From assembly GCA_963732845.1 (NCBI GenBank), contig CAVTBE010000010.1, positions 103,035 through 167,034 of the forward strand: a stretch of DNA of 64,000 bases. Direction: 5' to 3'. Both the position numbers and the translations under genes were made by a program. Origin of the DNA: CAVSRC01 sp963732845 (GTDB lineage: Bacteria; Pseudomonadota; Alphaproteobacteria; Rhizobiales; Kaistiaceae). Of the stretch, positions 51,454-60,522 are shown one piece after another. Every line of letters starts with the position of its first letter. Position 1 is the first letter of the stretch. The notes below the pieces were generated by a model that saw only the letters and a list, made by a program, of their open reading frames with translations, did not search any database and was not told the origin of the DNA.

Positions 51454-52937
51454 GACGCGCCACCTGCCATCAGGCACATGTAGCTGGCCGCCGAGGTGGC
51501 GGCGACAGTGGCCCGGGGCAGATAGGGATAAACGTCAAGGTCAAGCCTGGGTGGCCGCTTCTCAACCTGACACAGGACCAGATGCTTCACCGCATCGAAG
51601 CCGATCGCACCCATGCGCAGCGCATTCTTGATCGCGACATGCAGGTCGTCGAGATCGAAGTTCTCCAGCAGCCGAAGGACCTGCACATACTCCCGGCGGC
51701 CCGCCTTGATCATCCGGGCCTCCATCAGGCGGCGCAGCGTCTGGAACTCGGGCGGCAGATCCCATTCCGCCAGCGGTGCTGCTTGATCGAGCGCGTTGAT
51801 CTTCTTCTCCAGCAGAGACAGGTAATGCACCGGGTCGAAGACCATGTCCTCGCGCTCATAGCAGCGCGGATGGCGGGCAATGATCTCTCCGCCACAGCCG
51901 ATGACAACCCGATCGACATAACCGCGCACCCAGACATCGCGGTGACCATAGGCAACGGGCACGGAGTAATCGTTGGTCTTGTAGCGCACCAGCGCCTGGG
52001 AACTGACCCGCCCGGTTGCCTGGTCGCAGGCATCGAAGGGGGCGGCCGGAAGTTCGGCCATGGCTTCGAGATCGCGCTCAAGCCGCTGTCCGATCGTCTC
52101 CGCATGACCACGCAGGATGTCGGCCTGGCGCTTGCGGCATTGCTCTTCAAGCCAGAGATTGAACGCATCCCACGTCGGGAAGCTCGGGATAGGCACCATG
52201 AAGTTGCGCCGCGCATAACCGACCAGCCCTTCGACGCCGCCCTTGTCATTGCCCTTGCCCGGACGGCCATAGCGGTCGCGGATCAGGTAATGCGACAGGA
52301 ACCCGCTGAACAGCCGGACCCGTTTGCGTGTCCCGTCCGGCAGGATGCGGGCCACCAGGCATTTGTCGTTGTCGTAGAGAACAGACACCGGCACCCGCCC
52401 GAAGAAGGCAAAGGCGTGAACGTGGCCGTCGACCCAGGCTTCCGACGTCGCTGCCGGATAGGCCCGGATGTAACAGGCATCGCTGTGCGGCAGATCGAAC
52501 GCGAAGAAGTGCGCCTTCTGTTCGACCCCACCGATGACCACCAGCGCTTCGCCGAAGTCAGCCTGGGCATGCCCGGGCTGATGGGCCAGCGGCACGAACA
52601 TCTCCCGGCCACGCCGCTCATGCTCGCGAACGTAATCCTTGATGATCGTATAGCCGCCGGTAAATCCGTGCTCCTCCCGCAGCCGCTCGAGCACCCGTTT
52701 GGCCGTGTGACGCTGTTTGCGGTTCCGACCCTGATCCTCGCGCAGCCACTGGTCGATGATCTCGGTGAACCCGTCCAGCTTCGGACGCCTGATCGGTGCC
52801 GTTCGCCGATACCCCGGCGGAACCGAAAAGCTCAGGATCTTCTTCACGCTGTCGCGCGAAATCCCAAAATAGCGCGCTGCCGCGCGCTCGCTCATGCCGT
52901 CCCGACAGGCGAGCCGGACCTTCCGATACAAATCCAC
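51450..52937 (-). CDS. istA: IS21-family transposase IstA
   Basis: About 495 residues. The N-terminal helix-turn-helix is CRDGMSERAAARYFGISRDS, followed by SVPPGYRRTAPIRRPKLDGF. The DDE integrase core contains LAHQPGHAQADFGEALVVIG, FAFFGRVPVSVLYDND and DKGGVEGLVGYARRNFMVPI. GTG 52937 (VDLYRKVRLAC) is used as start; family members usually begin two or three codons earlier (FTVDLYRK), which here would need ATT 52946 or TTG 52979. The protein appears complete. Confidence 0.92.
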   Translation of the reverse strand: MDLYRKVRLACRDGMSERAAARYFGISRDSVKKILSFSVPPGYRRTAPIRRPKLDGFTEIIDQWLREDQGRNRKQRHTAKRVLERLREEHGFTGGYTIIKDYVREHERRGREMFVPLAHQPGHAQADFGEALVVIGGVEQKAHFFAFDLPHSDACYIRAYPAATSEAWVDGHVHAFAFFGRVPVSVLYDNDKCLVARILPDGTRKRVRLFSGFLSHYLIRDRYGRPGKGNDKGGVEGLVGYARRNFMVPIPSFPTWDAFNLWLEEQCRKRQADILRGHAETIGQRLERDLEAMAELPAAPFDACDQATGRVSSQALVRYKTNDYSVPVAYGHRDVWVRGYVDRVVIGCGGEIIARHPRCYEREDMVFDPVHYLSLLEKKINALDQAAPLAEWDLPPEFQTLRRLMEARMIKAGRREYVQVLRLLENFDLDDLHVAIKNALRMGAIGFDAVKHLVLCQVEKRPPRLDLDVYPYLPRATVAATSAASYMCLMAGGAS

Positions 52938-53056
52938 GGTGAAAATATCCCCGCCCTCCCTGTCGCCAGAAAGGGCCAAAGTGGACGACTTTTACGCCGC
53001 CCGCAGCGGGATCATCCCGCCGCTACCCGTGGAAGACTTTTGCACCGCCGTTCTCA

Positions 53057-53345
53057 ATGATTGGGGACTAGAGCGGGATAAATCTAGGTTGGGGGCATAT
53101 CCGGCGTTTGCGAAGTAGTTGGCGCATTCGGCTGAGGTGATGCTGTCGAGGATGCGGCCGATGGCGTCGCAGACGGCATTGGTTGTTCGCTCTGCGGCCT
53201 TGCGCAGCCAGTGCTTGAGCTTGGCGAAGAGCTGCTCGAAGGGGTTCAGGTCAGGGGAGCACTTGGGAAGGAAGAACAGCCTGGCCCCGGCCGCCCTGAT
53301 GGCGCGGCGCACCGCCTTGCCTGTCAATCGGCCTCGAATGTTGAC
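53057..53345 (-). pseudogene. IS630-family transposase, C-terminal fragment with its terminal repeat
   Basis: Minus strand: GKAVRRAIRAAGARLFFLPK, CSPDLNPFEQLFAKLKHWLR and KAAERTTNAVCDAIGRILDS, ITSAECANYFANAGYAP, the DDE-type end of IS630 transposases (SPDLNP-E). Upstream parts are absent at about 53345. The end at 53057-53104 is repeat copy B. The stop is lost into the IS21 element. Confidence 0.82.
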
Positions 53346-53369
53346 CCCGGATCGGCGCCCAATTTTGAA

Positions 53370-54665
53370 GTTGTGGACGGCCCCCGAACCGAGGTCGCGT
53401 CGTGCGGCTGAGGGTGTTTGATGTCTTGAGGCGTCAATAAGGGAGGTGACCATGACGACGATTGCAACGATCGGGGTCGATCTGGCGAAGAACGTATTTC
53501 AGGTCCACGGCGTCGACTTGGATGGGCAGGTGGTCGTGCGCCGGCAGCTGCGACGGGCGGATGTTCTCAAGTTCTTTTCCTCGATCGGTCACTGCCTCAT
53601 CGGAATGGAAGCCTGCGCATCATCGCATTTCTGGGCGCGGGCGCTCACCGCGCTGGGACACGAGGTCCGCCTGATGCCGCCGGCCTACGTCAAGCCATAC
53701 GTGAAGCGCAGCAAGACCGATGCGGCGGATGCAGAGGCGATCTGCGAGGCAGTCACGCGACCGACCATGCAATTCGTTGCGATCAAGTCAGAAGACCAGC
53801 AGGCGGTGCTCATGCTGCACAAGGCCCGAGAGCTGCTGGTTCGCCAGAAGACGATGCTCACCAACGCCCTTCGGGCACATCTTGCTGAGTTCGGCTTGGT
53901 AGCAGCACAAGGTCCCGGCGGGATTGCAACACTTTTGCAGGTGTTCAACGAACATCGTGGGCAGCTGCCACCGCTCGCCTGCGACGCGCTCGATGGTCTG
54001 ATCGCCCAGGCAGAACACGTCGCCGCCGAGGTCGAAGCCTTGGAGGCACGAATCCTCGAGTGGCATCGCAGCAATGAGGCGAGCAAGCGTCTGGCCACGA
54101 TCCCTGGGATCGGACTGATCACGGCGAGCGCAATCTCCGCAAGCGTGCCTGACGCCTCGCTGTTCCGCTCGGGGCGGCAGTTCGCGGCCTGGCTCGGGTT
54201 GACGCCGCGGGCGCATTCGAGTGGCGGCCATGAACGGATGATGGGGATCAGCAAGCAGGGCGACAGCTATCTGCGCCGATTGCTCGTCGTCGGCGCGACC
54301 ACTGTGCTGCGGTATGCTCGCCAGACGAATGAAGCAAAGGCATGGGCGTCACGTCTTCTGGAGAGGAAGCGCCCGAAGGTGGTCGCAGTCGCGCTTGCCA
54401 ACAAGATGGCGCGGATCGCCTGGGCGCTCCTGTGCCGCAACGAGGTCTACGTGGCGCCGTCGGCATAAGGGGGTAGCGGCCAGGATCTGCACCACAAGTG
54501 ATCGTGCATGGGTGCTGAGAGGAGATGACGAACCGGCTGAGCCGGGGGTTGGGACACCCCTTGGGGTCAAGGCGCCTCAGAGCGCGGAATTTTGATTGGG
54601 ACCCGATCCGCGGACTTCATCTGGGCCAGCGAGGCGAGCCTCGCACGCGAAAGGCCGTAGACATG
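53370..54665 (+). mobile_element. IS110/IS1111-family insertion sequence
   Basis: Comprises the transposase 53452-54468, about 80 bp of 5' flank and about 200 bp of 3' non-coding DNA (CATCTGGGCCAGCGAGGCGA, ending CGCGAAAGGCCGTAGACATG) of the kind found downstream of related transposases. Elements of this family lack typical terminal repeats, so both limits are approximate. Confidence 0.55.
53452..54468 (+). CDS. IS110-family (IS1111 group) transposase
   Basis: A 338-residue DEDD-type recombinase. The N-terminal RuvC-like domain starts TTIATIGVDLAKNVFQVHGV (catalytic Asp) and includes MEACASSHFWARALTALGHE, then KRSKTDAADAEAICEAVTRP. The C-terminal transposase_20 domain contains LATIPGIGLITASAISASVP and FAAWLGLTPRAHSSGGHERM with the conserved Ser. 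ATG 53452 follows GGGAGGTGACC. Intact. Confidence 0.95.
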   Translation: MTTIATIGVDLAKNVFQVHGVDLDGQVVVRRQLRRADVLKFFSSIGHCLIGMEACASSHFWARALTALGHEVRLMPPAYVKPYVKRSKTDAADAEAICEAVTRPTMQFVAIKSEDQQAVLMLHKARELLVRQKTMLTNALRAHLAEFGLVAAQGPGGIATLLQVFNEHRGQLPPLACDALDGLIAQAEHVAAEVEALEARILEWHRSNEASKRLATIPGIGLITASAISASVPDASLFRSGRQFAAWLGLTPRAHSSGGHERMMGISKQGDSYLRRLLVVGATTVLRYARQTNEAKAWASRLLERKRPKVVAVALANKMARIAWALLCRNEVYVAPSA

Positions 54666-54766
54666 ACTGCACTCGGCCGGTCCGTTACCCACAATCACCC
54701 TTGCGCGACAGGGGCCGTCCAGACATGAATTCCTTAATGGCGCGGAGCCGATGGGCAGGCGTCGGG

Positions 54767-55465
54767 TCACCTGTCCGTAGGCTCGAAGAACTCCGGATTG
54801 CTCGCGGCAATCGCCGGCAGGTTCTGAAGATTGTGACGCAGATGCGCGCGCATAGCCTTCTCGGCCCCTTCCGCATTGCCGGCAGCAATGGCGTCCGCGA
54901 TGGCCCCGTGTTGCTCCACAAACACTTCCATCGGATAACGATGGACGAAGAAGTAGCGGACGCGGTCCATCTGCGCCTTGACGCTCTCGATGAGGTTGCG
55001 GGCATAGGTCTTGCCGGCGGCCTCGGCGAGCGTCCGGTGGAATCGTTCGTCCAGCTCCATGAATCGCCGGGGATTATTAGCCGCCGCAATTTGCTGCTCG
55101 GCCAATTGGCCGCGTAGCTCCCCTGCGAGCTCCGGCAGGCGCGAGTTGGCAAGCTCCTTGACGATGTCGGCCTCGATGGCCTCGCGCACAAACAGCGCGT
55201 CCAGGACTTCCGAGACCGCGATCTTGCGAACGAATGTGCCGCGCTGCGGACGAACCTCGACGAGGCCCTCGACCGACAGCTTGATCAGCGCCTCGCGCAC
55301 CGGCTGGCGGCTGACCGAGAACTCCGCGGAGATCTGCGGCTCCACGATGCGCGCGCCGGGCAGGATATCGTTGCGAATGATCCGCTCCCGCAGGATCCGA
55401 TAGATCTGCGGGCCGACTGCCGCCCCGGCATTCAGCACCAGCCGCAAATCTTGCTGATAATTCAT
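54767..55465 (-). CDS. GntR-family transcriptional regulator, FCD (FadR-C) subgroup
   Basis: A 232-residue regulator. The winged helix (LRERIIRNDILPGARIVEPQ, AEFSVSRQPVREALIKLSVE) is followed by the FCD all-helical effector domain (VREAIEADIVKELANSRLPE, FMELDERFHRTLAEAAGKTY and VEQHGAIADAIAAGNAEGAE) with His-rich metal-binding positions. FCD regulators often respond to hexuronates, galactonate or similar acids. It is divergent from the glucarate-dehydratase-like operon and is the likely repressor. Confidence 0.9.
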   Translation of the reverse strand: MNYQQDLRLVLNAGAAVGPQIYRILRERIIRNDILPGARIVEPQISAEFSVSRQPVREALIKLSVEGLVEVRPQRGTFVRKIAVSEVLDALFVREAIEADIVKELANSRLPELAGELRGQLAEQQIAAANNPRRFMELDERFHRTLAEAAGKTYARNLIESVKAQMDRVRYFFVHRYPMEVFVEQHGAIADAIAAGNAEGAEKAMRAHLRHNLQNLPAIAASNPEFFEPTDR

Positions 55466-55482
55466 GGCCCAACCATCGTCGC

Positions 55483-55503
55483 TGATTAGCCAATCTAATC
55501 AGG
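55483..55503. promoter_or_regulatory. Palindrome CTGATTAG-CCAAT-CTAATCAG, candidate GntR operator
   Basis: Perfect 8-bp arms with a 5-bp spacer, starting 17 bp upstream of the regulator ATG in the divergent promoter region. Further on, TAGTCAAA occurs twice (about 55514 and 55542). Either motif could be the binding site of the FCD regulator. Confidence 0.55.
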
Positions 55504-55646
55504 CTAGGATACTAGTCAAACTAAATCACAATTGGTATGGTAGTCAAAAGTCGGGGGGTCAAGCGGTTCCCATGGGACTGCCAAAAACCCGCGCGGGACG
55601 GCCGCGACTGTCTGTGCGCCGCCCCTTTCGGAGGTGGAGTGTTTCG

Positions 55647-56894
55647 TTGAAGATCACCGACATTCGTGCGACCACCGTGACCGTGCCGCTGGAGGCGCCG
55701 CTCAGGCACAGCAACGGCGCGCACTGGGGGCGCTTCGTACGCACCGTTGTCGAGGTCGACACGGATGAAGGCATCACCGGCCTTGGCGAGATGGGTGGCG
55801 GCGGCGAAAGCGCGGCACAGGCCTTTGCCGTTCTGAAGACCTACCTGGTCGGCCACGACCCGTTCGATCTCAATCGGTTGCGCTACGCGATCTGCAACCC
55901 GACAGCTTCGCTCTACAACAACCGCACACAGCTTCACGCGGCCATCGAGTTCGCATGTCTCGACATCATCGGCAAGAAGCTCGACGTGCCCGTTTACCAG
56001 CTTCTCGGCGGACGCTTCCGCGATTCCGTGGATTTCGCCAGCTATCTCTTCTTTCGTTATCCCGACCCCGAGAGCGGCACCGGTGAGGTTCGCACGATCG
56101 ACCAGCTCGTCGACCATGCGCGGGCGTTGAAAGCGGCGCATGGCTTCCGTACCCATAAACTCAAGGCCGGCGTGTTTCACCCGGATTACGAACTGGAGTG
56201 CTATCGTGCGCTTGCTGGTGCATTTCCCGCCGACTCGCTGCGTTACGATCCGAATGCGGCGCTCTCGATCGAGGCGGCGATGCGCTTTGCCCGTGCCATC
56301 GATCCCCTGCGCAACGACTATCTGGAGGATCCGGTCTGGGGCTTCGCCGCCATGCGGCATCTCCGGGAAAAGATCGCCATTCCGCTGGCGACAAACACGA
56401 TCGTCATCGATTTCGAGCAACTTGCCACCAACGTGCGCGACACCGCGGTGGACGTGATCCTTCTCGACACGACCTTCTGGGGCGGCATCCGTGCGTGCAT
56501 TCATGCGGCGCAGATCTGCGAGACCTTCGGCCTCAACGTCGCCGTCCATTCGTCAGGCGAGCTTGGCATCCAGCTCGCGACCATGCTGCACCTTGGCGCC
56601 GTGCTGCCCAACCTCACCTATGCGGCCGATGCCCACTACCATCACCTGAAGGACGACGTGATCGTCGGCGGCAAGATGACCTATCGCGGCGGCGCCATCT
56701 CGGTGCCCACAGGTCCCGGTCTCGGTGTCGTGCTCGATGGTGACAAGCTCGGTCTCTACGCCGACCTCTACAAGTCGCTTGGCGGCTATCCCTACGACCG
56801 CGACCCCGGCCGGCCCGGCTGGTATCCGTCGCTTCCGAACACCGACTTTGCTGACCACACCATCAGCTCAACCCCCTCGCTTCGCCCAAACTAG
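55647..56894 (+). CDS. Enolase-superfamily sugar-acid dehydratase, glucarate dehydratase-like
   Basis: A 415-residue enzyme of the mandelate racemase/muconate lactonizing group. The N-terminal capping domain has EAPLRHSNGAHWGRFVRTVV and GLGEMGGGGE. In the barrel, FRTHKLKAGVFHPDYELE carries the KxK-type Lys, metal ligands are in LRYDPNAALS (Asp), YLEDPVWG (Glu) and ATNTIVIDFEQL (Asn), and the catalytic His lies in NVAVHSSGELGIQLATMLHL. This pattern is that of glucarate/galactarate-type dehydratases. TTG 55647 follows GGAGGTGG at a proper distance; an upstream ATG at 55572 has no ribosome site. Substrate is probably an aldaric or aldonic acid. Confidence 0.82.
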   Translation: MKITDIRATTVTVPLEAPLRHSNGAHWGRFVRTVVEVDTDEGITGLGEMGGGGESAAQAFAVLKTYLVGHDPFDLNRLRYAICNPTASLYNNRTQLHAAIEFACLDIIGKKLDVPVYQLLGGRFRDSVDFASYLFFRYPDPESGTGEVRTIDQLVDHARALKAAHGFRTHKLKAGVFHPDYELECYRALAGAFPADSLRYDPNAALSIEAAMRFARAIDPLRNDYLEDPVWGFAAMRHLREKIAIPLATNTIVIDFEQLATNVRDTAVDVILLDTTFWGGIRACIHAAQICETFGLNVAVHSSGELGIQLATMLHLGAVLPNLTYAADAHYHHLKDDVIVGGKMTYRGGAISVPTGPGLGVVLDGDKLGLYADLYKSLGGYPYDRDPGRPGWYPSLPNTDFADHTISSTPSLRPN

Positions 56895-56944
56895 GAGGCG
56901 TCGACGAAGCAGGATTCCACCAGTGAACCAACGGGAGGATACCC

Positions 56945-58033
56945 ATGACACTAGGATTTCCGAAAAAGTCGGCAGCACTTGCCGCAACACTGCTTGCCTT
57001 CAGCGCCCTTGTTCCCCTTTCCGCGATGGCTGCCGATGGGCTCGCCACGGGCGATACCAGCAAGATGAAGATCGCCTTCAGCAACTCATATGCCGGCAAT
57101 TCATTCCGCCAGGTGATGATCAAGAGCTTCGAGTCGATGGCCGAGCAGGCCAAGAAGGACGGCAAGATCGCCGGCTACACGACCGTAAGCGCCAACAACA
57201 ACGTCACCGAGCAAGCCTCGCAGATGGAGAACCTGATCCTGCAGGGCTACAACGCGATCATCGTGCTGGCCGGCTCCGACACGGCGCTCAACGGCGCGGT
57301 AAAGGATGCCTGCAATGCCGGCATCACGGTGGTTGCGTTTGCCAGCGGCGTGACCGAGCCGTGCGCCTATCGCGTCGACTACAATCTCGACTCCTATGCC
57401 AAGGCGGAACTCGACTTCATCGCCAGCAAGCTCGGCGACAAGCCGGCCAACATCCTCGAAATCCGTGGTATCGCTGGCGACGGATTCGAAACTCGCCTGC
57501 ATGCGGGCGTCGTGAAGATGATGAAAGAGCACCCGACCTACAAGAGCGTCGGCGAGGTGTTCGGCCAATGGACGGCGACGGTAGCGCAGAAGGAAGTCGC
57601 CGGCATTCTGCCCTCACTGCCTAAAGTGGACGCGGTCCTTACCCAGGGCGGCGACGGCTGGGGCGCCGCGCAGGCGTTCAAGGCTGCGGGCCGCGAACTC
57701 CCCATCATCATCATGGGCAACCGCGAGGACGAACTGCAGCTGTGGAAGGACGAAAACGCCGCGAGTGGCTACCAGACGTTCTCGCTTGGCGCCACTCCCA
57801 GCGTTTCGCAGGTCGCCTTCTGGGTCGCCCAGCAGATACTCGCCGGCAAGCAGGTGCCGAAGTTCGTCGAAGTGCCCCTGTTGACTATCAACCAGCCCGA
57901 CCTCGACGCCTGGCTAAAGACGGTTCCGAAGGGCGGCGTTGTGAACGCGGAATACCCGCAGGAGCTCGTCGGCGAGATCATCGACGCCAATATCGACAAC
58001 AAGCCGCTGCCGGGTGTCCCGGCTCCGAAATAA
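56945..58033 (+). CDS. Sugar (acid) ABC transporter substrate-binding protein, RbsB type
   Basis: A 362-residue periplasmic protein. After a signal peptide (KSAALAATLLAFSALVPLSA, cleavage near AMA-AD) it shows MKIAFSNSYAGNSFRQVMIK, MENLILQGYNAIIVLAGSDT and VDAVLTQGGDGWGAAQAFKA. It is close to other ribose-type binding proteins but carries an uncommon Cys in VTEPCAYRVDYNLDSYA. A GGGAGGAT site precedes the ATG. It lies 50 bp after the dehydratase gene and 37 bp before the ATPase gene, clearly one operon. Confidence 0.88.
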   Translation: MTLGFPKKSAALAATLLAFSALVPLSAMAADGLATGDTSKMKIAFSNSYAGNSFRQVMIKSFESMAEQAKKDGKIAGYTTVSANNNVTEQASQMENLILQGYNAIIVLAGSDTALNGAVKDACNAGITVVAFASGVTEPCAYRVDYNLDSYAKAELDFIASKLGDKPANILEIRGIAGDGFETRLHAGVVKMMKEHPTYKSVGEVFGQWTATVAQKEVAGILPSLPKVDAVLTQGGDGWGAAQAFKAAGRELPIIIMGNREDELQLWKDENAASGYQTFSLGATPSVSQVAFWVAQQILAGKQVPKFVEVPLLTINQPDLDAWLKTVPKGGVVNAEYPQELVGEIIDANIDNKPLPGVPAPK

Positions 58034-58070
58034 GCGGATGTTCGAAACAGAATAGGCGGACTTTGTTACT

Positions 58071-59567
58071 ATGACGACAGGCGCGGCACCTGAAGACCGG
58101 GCACCCCTCGCAGGTGCCGCGCATCCTCTGATCGAAGTCCGCGGAGCACTGAAGGACTTCGGCGCCGTGCGGGCGCTGGCCGGCGTCGACTTTCATGTCA
58201 TGTCAGGCGAGGTCGTTGGGCTGGTCGGCCATAACGGAGCCGGCAAGTCGACGCTCATCAATGTCTTGTCCGGCACAATCCAGCGGACCAGCCGGCCAGT
58301 TCTTCTTCGACGGCACGAGCGTAGATCACTGGTCGCCAAACGACGCGCAGAAGAATGGCTTGCGCGTCATCTTCCAGGAATTGTCGCTCTGCGCCAACCT
58401 GACTGCTGTCGAGAATACCCGTGTCATCCACCACGCTCTCAGCGGAGTCGGCTGGAAGCTACGCGCAGCGAAGATCATCGGCGCAGCGCTCGACGATATC
58501 TTTCCAGGCCATGGAATTCCGATCAACAGCCGGGTGAGCAACCTGCCGATCGGCGAGCGTCAGATGATCGAGATTGCGCGCGCTTTCAGCGAAAGCGACA
58601 CCAAGGTGCGCTGCGTCATTCTCGATGAGCCGACCTCGGCGCTTGGCCACGAGGCGACGCAGCAGTTGATAGCACATGTGCGCCGCGCCGCCGCCAAGGG
58701 CATCGCCTCGATCTTCATCACCCACCGGTTGAACGAGATTCTTGCGGTCTGCGACCGCGTCGTGGTGATGAAGGACGGCAAGATCGCCGCCGAACACAAG
58801 AACGATGGGTTGACTCGAAGCCAACTTGTCGAATCGATGGGCAGCATCGAGAAGCTGCGCGACGGCCGAGGCAGAGCATCGACCCACTCCGACGCCGAAC
58901 CGCTGGTGCGCTTCGCCGGAAGCGCTGCCGACGATCACACGATCGAGGTCAGGGCTGGAGAAATCATCGGATTTGCAGGGCTCGACGGCCACGGTCAGCG
59001 CGAGCGCCTGCGCGCAATGTTCGCTGCCTGCGAGCGCGACGCTCGGGCAGCTCCGGCTCCGCCCCGGCCTTCGTTGCCGGCGATCGCCTGACCGAGGGCG
59101 TGTTTTCGCTCTGGTCGATCGCCGACAACCTGACCATTCGCAGCCTCGCCAAGCTCGCCCGGCGCGGCGTCGTCTCGATAGCAGCCCTGCGCAGCATGGC
59201 GACCGACTGGTTCGCGCGGCTGGGAATCAAGGCGCCGTCCATCGACACGCCGATCCTCAGCCTCAGCGGCGGCAATCAGCAGAAGGTGCTGTTTGCGCGC
59301 GCGCTCGCCTCCGATGCGCGCATCGTATTTCTCGACGACCCGATGCGCGGCGTCGACGTCGGGACTAAGCAGGAGGTTTACCGCCTTCTCAGCCTGGAAG
59401 CGGAGAAAGGCCGCGGGTTCGTCTGGTACACCACAGAGCTCGAAGAACTTGAGAACTGCGCTCGCATCTACGTCTTCCGCGAGGGTCGTGCCGTGGTGAA
59501 GCTCGATGGCGAAGACATCTCGCAGGGCAGGATCCTGCAGGCTTCGTTCGGAGGAGCGCATGGCTGA
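58071..59567 (+). pseudogene. Sugar ABC transporter double ATPase (RbsA type), two frameshifts
   Basis: Domain 1: GEVVGLVGHNGAGKSTLINV (Walker A), after a shift near 58290 FFFDGTSVDHWSPNDAQKNG, LPIGERQMIEIARAFSES and CVILDEPTSALGHEATQQLI. Domain 2: DHTIEVRAGEIIGFAGLDGH, shift near 59045, then VAGDRLTEGVFSLWSIADNL, LSLSGGNQQKVLFARALASD and VFLDDPMRGVDVGTKQEVYR. Note LDGHGQRERL in place of a canonical second Walker A, normal for the family. Both shifts look like single-base events. Corrected length about 498. Confidence 0.8.
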
Positions 59568-60522
59568 GGTCGTGATGGACCGGCGCGTTCGCCGGGCAAA
59601 CTCCGTTCGCACGGCTCTGCGCACGGCACTGCCAGGTATCGCACTCGCCTGCATGCTCGCCGTCATATTCTGGATCCAGCCGACGGCGATGAGCTATTTC
59701 GGCGTAATGCTGTTGTTCAAGCTGGCGGTGCCATTGTTGTTCGCGGCATTGGCCCAGATGCTCATCATCATGCTTGGCGACATCGACCTGTCGAATGGCG
59801 CCCTGGTCGGGCTGATGACCTGCATCTCCGCCGTTAATCTGCAGGCCGCGCCTCTTGCCGCGATCGTCGGATACGTCGGCGTCGTACTGGCCTACACTGC
59901 TTTCGGCACGCTGATTCAGTGGCAGAAGCTGCCGTCGATCATCGTCACGCTGGGCATGTCGTTCGTGTGGCTCGGACTGGCGATCGTCGTCCTGCCCGCG
60001 CCGGGCGGACAGGCGCCGCAATGGCTGATCGATTTCATGAGCTGGAGGCCGCCGCTGCTGCCGCTGCCGGTATGGTTCGCGGTCGGCCTGGCGCTTGCCG
60101 GCCACCTCATCATCACGCGGTCCTCCCTCGGCGTGATACTGAGAGCCGCAGGCGGCAATCCGCGCGCGGTCGAGCGCGCGGGCTGGTCGGTGGCAGCGAT
60201 CCGCATCGGCACGTACACAGCGGCGGCGCTCCTTCTGTGCTGCGCCGGGCTGACGCTGACCGGTCTGACCACCTCGGGCGACCCGAACGTTGCGCCGGCC
60301 TATACGCTGCTCGGCATCGGTGCCGTCATTCTCGGCGGAGGTTCGTTCACGGGCGGCGACGTCTCGCCGATCGGCACGATCGTCGGCGCACTGACCCTGT
60401 CGCTCGCGGGATCGCTGCTCAGTTTCCTGCAGGTCCCGCCGACCTGGCAGATCGGCGCGCAGGGCGTGATCCTCTTTCTCGTGCTTGCCGGGCGTGTTCT
60501 CCTGTCGGAACAGAAGTCGTGA
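59560..60522 (+). CDS. Sugar ABC transporter permease, RbsC type (1 of 2)
   Basis: A 320-residue permease beginning MAEVVMDRRVRRANSVRTAL. It contains QMLIIMLGDIDLSNGALVGL, the GDIDLS element of the family, and RAAGGNPRAVERAGWSVAAI, the ATPase-contacting loop. ATG 59560 overlaps the ATPase stop by 8 bp. Its stop overlaps the GTG of the next permease by 4 bp. Intact. Confidence 0.88.
   Translation: MAEVVMDRRVRRANSVRTALRTALPGIALACMLAVIFWIQPTAMSYFGVMLLFKLAVPLLFAALAQMLIIMLGDIDLSNGALVGLMTCISAVNLQAAPLAAIVGYVGVVLAYTAFGTLIQWQKLPSIIVTLGMSFVWLGLAIVVLPAPGGQAPQWLIDFMSWRPPLLPLPVWFAVGLALAGHLIITRSSLGVILRAAGGNPRAVERAGWSVAAIRIGTYTAAALLLCCAGLTLTGLTTSGDPNVAPAYTLLGIGAVILGGGSFTGGDVSPIGTIVGALTLSLAGSLLSFLQVPPTWQIGAQGVILFLVLAGRVLLSEQKS

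Larger units (their letters stand above)
50587..53056 (-). mobile_element. IS21-family insertion sequence, apparently complete (about 2.47 kb)
   Basis: The ends are inferred from imperfect inverted repeats: TGTCAACGCCAGAGCAAAAT at 50587 and, on the complement from 53056, TGAGAACGGCGGTGCAAAAG. Internal copies of the CAAAAGTC-GCCA motif lie near each end (50624-50640, 52985-53035), typical of IS21 multiple transposase sites. It contains istA and istB. A short target duplication is not evident; instead the element is flanked by a 48-bp direct repeat. Confidence 0.8.

Noticed and set aside
51582..53060. 492-residue plus-strand frame antisense to istA
   Set aside because: Shadow of the intact transposase; no domain.
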